Source: CAYLZW01 sp964388085
GTDB taxonomy: Bacteria; Myxococcota; UBA727; CAYLZW01
Assembly: GCA_964388085.1 (NCBI GenBank)
Contig: CAYLZW010000358.1
Coordinates: 1 to 5,737 of the forward strand
Reading direction: 5' to 3'
DNA: 5,737 nucleotides
Below the pieces are notes generated by a model. The model was given only the letters and a program-made list of their open reading frames with translations. It was not told the origin of the DNA and made no database searches. Shown piece after piece: positions 4,226-5,737 of this stretch. The first letter of the stretch is position 1, and each line of letters begins with the position of its first letter. Made by a program: the position numbers and the translations under genes.

Positions 4226-5737
4226 TCACTCTGCCGGCTTCAGCGTCACGAACACCTCCGCCGCCTCGCCGTCCCTCGGCACGACGACGCGCAGCGACTG
4301 TGGCTCGTAGCCCGGCTTCGAGACGCCGAGCCGCACATCGCGCCCGGCCCGCAGCTTCAGGATGTGCGGCGTCTCCTCGCGCAGCGGCTTGCCGTCGACC
4401 GTCATGCGCGCGCCCTTCGGCTCGCTGCGGACGATGACGAGGCCCTTCTCGAGCGAGCGCGCCACGGTCAGGCCAGCGACGACGAGGCCCGCGGCCAACG
4501 CGACCACCAGCACGCCGAGCAACGCGGCGCGCAGCGCGCGACTCTCTCGCAAGCGAACGCTCAGCGGGGGGCCGGGCGGCTTCACGGCGGGGCGCGGCGG
4601 CGCGAGGGGCGCGGGCCGCGGCTCCTGCTTCGGCGTCGGCACGGTCGTCGTGCGCGTCGGCTCGTCGTCGGCCTCGCTCACCTCGACGGGCGGCTGCGAG
4701 CGGCCCGCGCTTGCGGAGCGCTTCTTCGCACCCGCCACCGTCTCCTCGAGCAGCGGCTTCTCCTTCGGGGCCTTGAGGCGCGAGCCGGGCGTGCGCTCGG
4801 GTGTCGTGCGCGGAGGGTCCGAGCCTGCGGGGGGCGGCAGGGAGAGATCGCTGGCGCTGCGCTCCACCTGCTGGCCCTTCTCGTCGAGCAGCGGCTCCGA
4901 GAGCTGAGCCTCCGACTCCACGCTCGCGTCGAACAGGCGCCGCATGAACTCACCGAGGCGCGCCTGCGAGCTCGGCACGCGCGCCTCCGCGAGCATGTCC
5001 TCGAGGGCCACGCGCAGCTCGCCGCAGTCCGCGTAGCGACGGTCGGCGTCGCGCTCGAGCGTCTTCGCCACGATCTTGGCGAGCGCCTTTGGCAGGTCCG
5101 GCCGGAACATGCGGATGCTCGGGATGTCGTCCTCGAGCACGGCCATCATCGTCTGCTGCTCGCTCTTGCGCTTGAACAGCCGGCGCAGCGTGAGCAGCTC
5201 CCACAAGATGGCGCCGAGCGCGAACTGATCGGCGCGGTGGTCGAGGGGCTCGCCGCGCGTCTGCTCGGGCGCCATGTAGGCGAACTTGCCCTTCACGACG
5301 CCGGCCTCGGTCTGCGTCGTCGCCGACGCCGCCTTGGCGATGCCGAAGTCGACCACCTTCACCTCGCCCGAGAAGCCGATGATGAGGTTCTGCGGCGATA
5401 CGTCGCGGTGCACGATGTCGAGCGGCTTGCCGTCGAGGCCCGACTTCTTGTGCGCGTAGTCGAGCCCGGCGGCGGCGCCCATGACGATCTGCAGCGCGTG
5501 CTCTAACGGGAAATTCTCCTTCGTCTTCGCCTGCTGCTTCATGACCGCCCGCACGTCGTGGCCGTGCAGGAACTCCATGGCCATGTAGTAGGTGCCGGCG
5601 TCGCGGTTGATGTCGAAGATGTTGACGACGTTCGGGTGGCGCAGGTCGGCCGCCGTGCGCGCCTCGTCGAGGAACATGGTGACGAACTCACCGTCCTCGG
5701 CGCGGTGCGGCAGGATGCGCTTGATGACGACGAGCTT
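4226..5737 (-). CDS. Transmembrane Ser/Thr protein kinase with C-terminal PEGA domain (N-terminus off right edge)
   Basis: The frame is open to the right edge, so the visible 503 residues lack the glycine-rich loop and true start. Numbering from the edge, VVIK at 3-6 holds the ATP-anchoring lysine (Lys6). LDEA with Glu25 is the helix-C glutamate. HRDVSPQN at 110-117 is the catalytic loop (Asp112, Asn117). DFG is at 130-132 and APE at 156-158. All key catalytic residues are present, so the kinase should be active. A Pro/Ser/Thr-rich linker (about 300-395) leads to one membrane helix (about 401-426). After it comes a PEGA domain (about 432-501), starting GLVIVRSEPKGARMTVDGKP. This is the usual Hanks-type sensor layout: cytosolic kinase and an outside PEGA module thought to bind envelope polymers or proteins. 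The loop has Ser where most kinases have Lys (HRDLKPxN). Substrates are unknown. Confidence 0.93.
   Translation of the reverse strand, partial: KLVVIKRILPHRAEDGEFVTMFLDEARTAADLRHPNVVNIFDINRDAGTYYMAMEFLHGHDVRAVMKQQAKTKENFPLEHALQIVMGAAAGLDYAHKKSGLDGKPLDIVHRDVSPQNLIIGFSGEVKVVDFGIAKAASATTQTEAGVVKGKFAYMAPEQTRGEPLDHRADQFALGAILWELLTLRRLFKRKSEQQTMMAVLEDDIPSIRMFRPDLPKALAKIVAKTLERDADRRYADCGELRVALEDMLAEARVPSSQARLGEFMRRLFDASVESEAQLSEPLLDEKGQQVERSASDLSLPPPAGSDPPRTTPERTPGSRLKAPKEKPLLEETVAGAKKRSASAGRSQPPVEVSEADDEPTRTTTVPTPKQEPRPAPLAPPRPAVKPPGPPLSVRLRESRALRAALLGVLVVALAAGLVVAGLTVARSLEKGLVIVRSEPKGARMTVDGKPLREETPHILKLRAGRDVRLGVSKPGYEPQSLRVVVPRDGEAAEVFVTLKPAE

Noticed and set aside
4364..5506. A 380-codon open frame on the plus strand
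   Set aside because: It is antisense to the kinase, which has a full set of catalytic motifs. The product is Arg/Leu/Ala-rich low complexity.
5675..5677. The ATG at 5675-5677 as the kinase start
   Set aside because: The same frame continues to the window edge and encodes the VVIK lysine motif, so the kinase starts outside the window.

Overview
The base composition is very GC-rich, with a strong third-position G/C preference in every frame I accept. The gene families fit too: a transmembrane Ser/Thr kinase with an HRDVSPQN catalytic loop and a PEGA tail, and a Lys/Ala-rich histone-like protein. Together they suggest a chromosomal segment of a myxobacterium-like organism (Myxococcota, former Deltaproteobacteria). 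This placement is inference from style, not from a marker gene. I see no mobile element, CRISPR array, tRNA or rRNA.

Layout. Positions 3-254 (minus) hold the N-terminal 84 residues of a protein that is 50% lysine and ends in perfect 18-bp tandem repeats running off the left edge. Positions 255-525 are a divergent intergenic region with a 13-bp direct repeat and a perfect 12-bp palindrome. Positions 526-3712 (plus) hold three tightly coupled genes: (1) a 300-aa protein that I read, by hand alignment, as a degenerate TyrRS/TrpRS-type class I aminoacyl-tRNA synthetase homologue without HIGH or KMSKS; (2) a secreted L,D-transpeptidase (YkuD) with three SH3-like modules; (3) a PAPS-dependent sulfotransferase. 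Genes 1/2 and 2/3 overlap by the same GTGA arrangement, and all three start with GTG. Positions 3713-3859 are an AT-rich promoter-like island. Positions 3860-4210 (plus) encode a 116-aa protein I do not recognise. Positions 4226-5737 (minus) hold the C-terminal 503 residues of a membrane Ser/Thr kinase, converging on the 116-aa gene with only 15 bp between the stop codons.

How the genes may work together. The coupled trio implies coordinated synthesis of a cytosolic aaRS-like protein, a periplasmic peptidoglycan cross-linking enzyme and a cytosolic sulfotransferase. An envelope-modification role (amino-acid activation or transfer, L,D-cross-linking, sulfation) is a plausible but untested reading, and this trio is the best candidate for something undescribed here. 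The kinase and the histone-like gene are probably independent neighbours.
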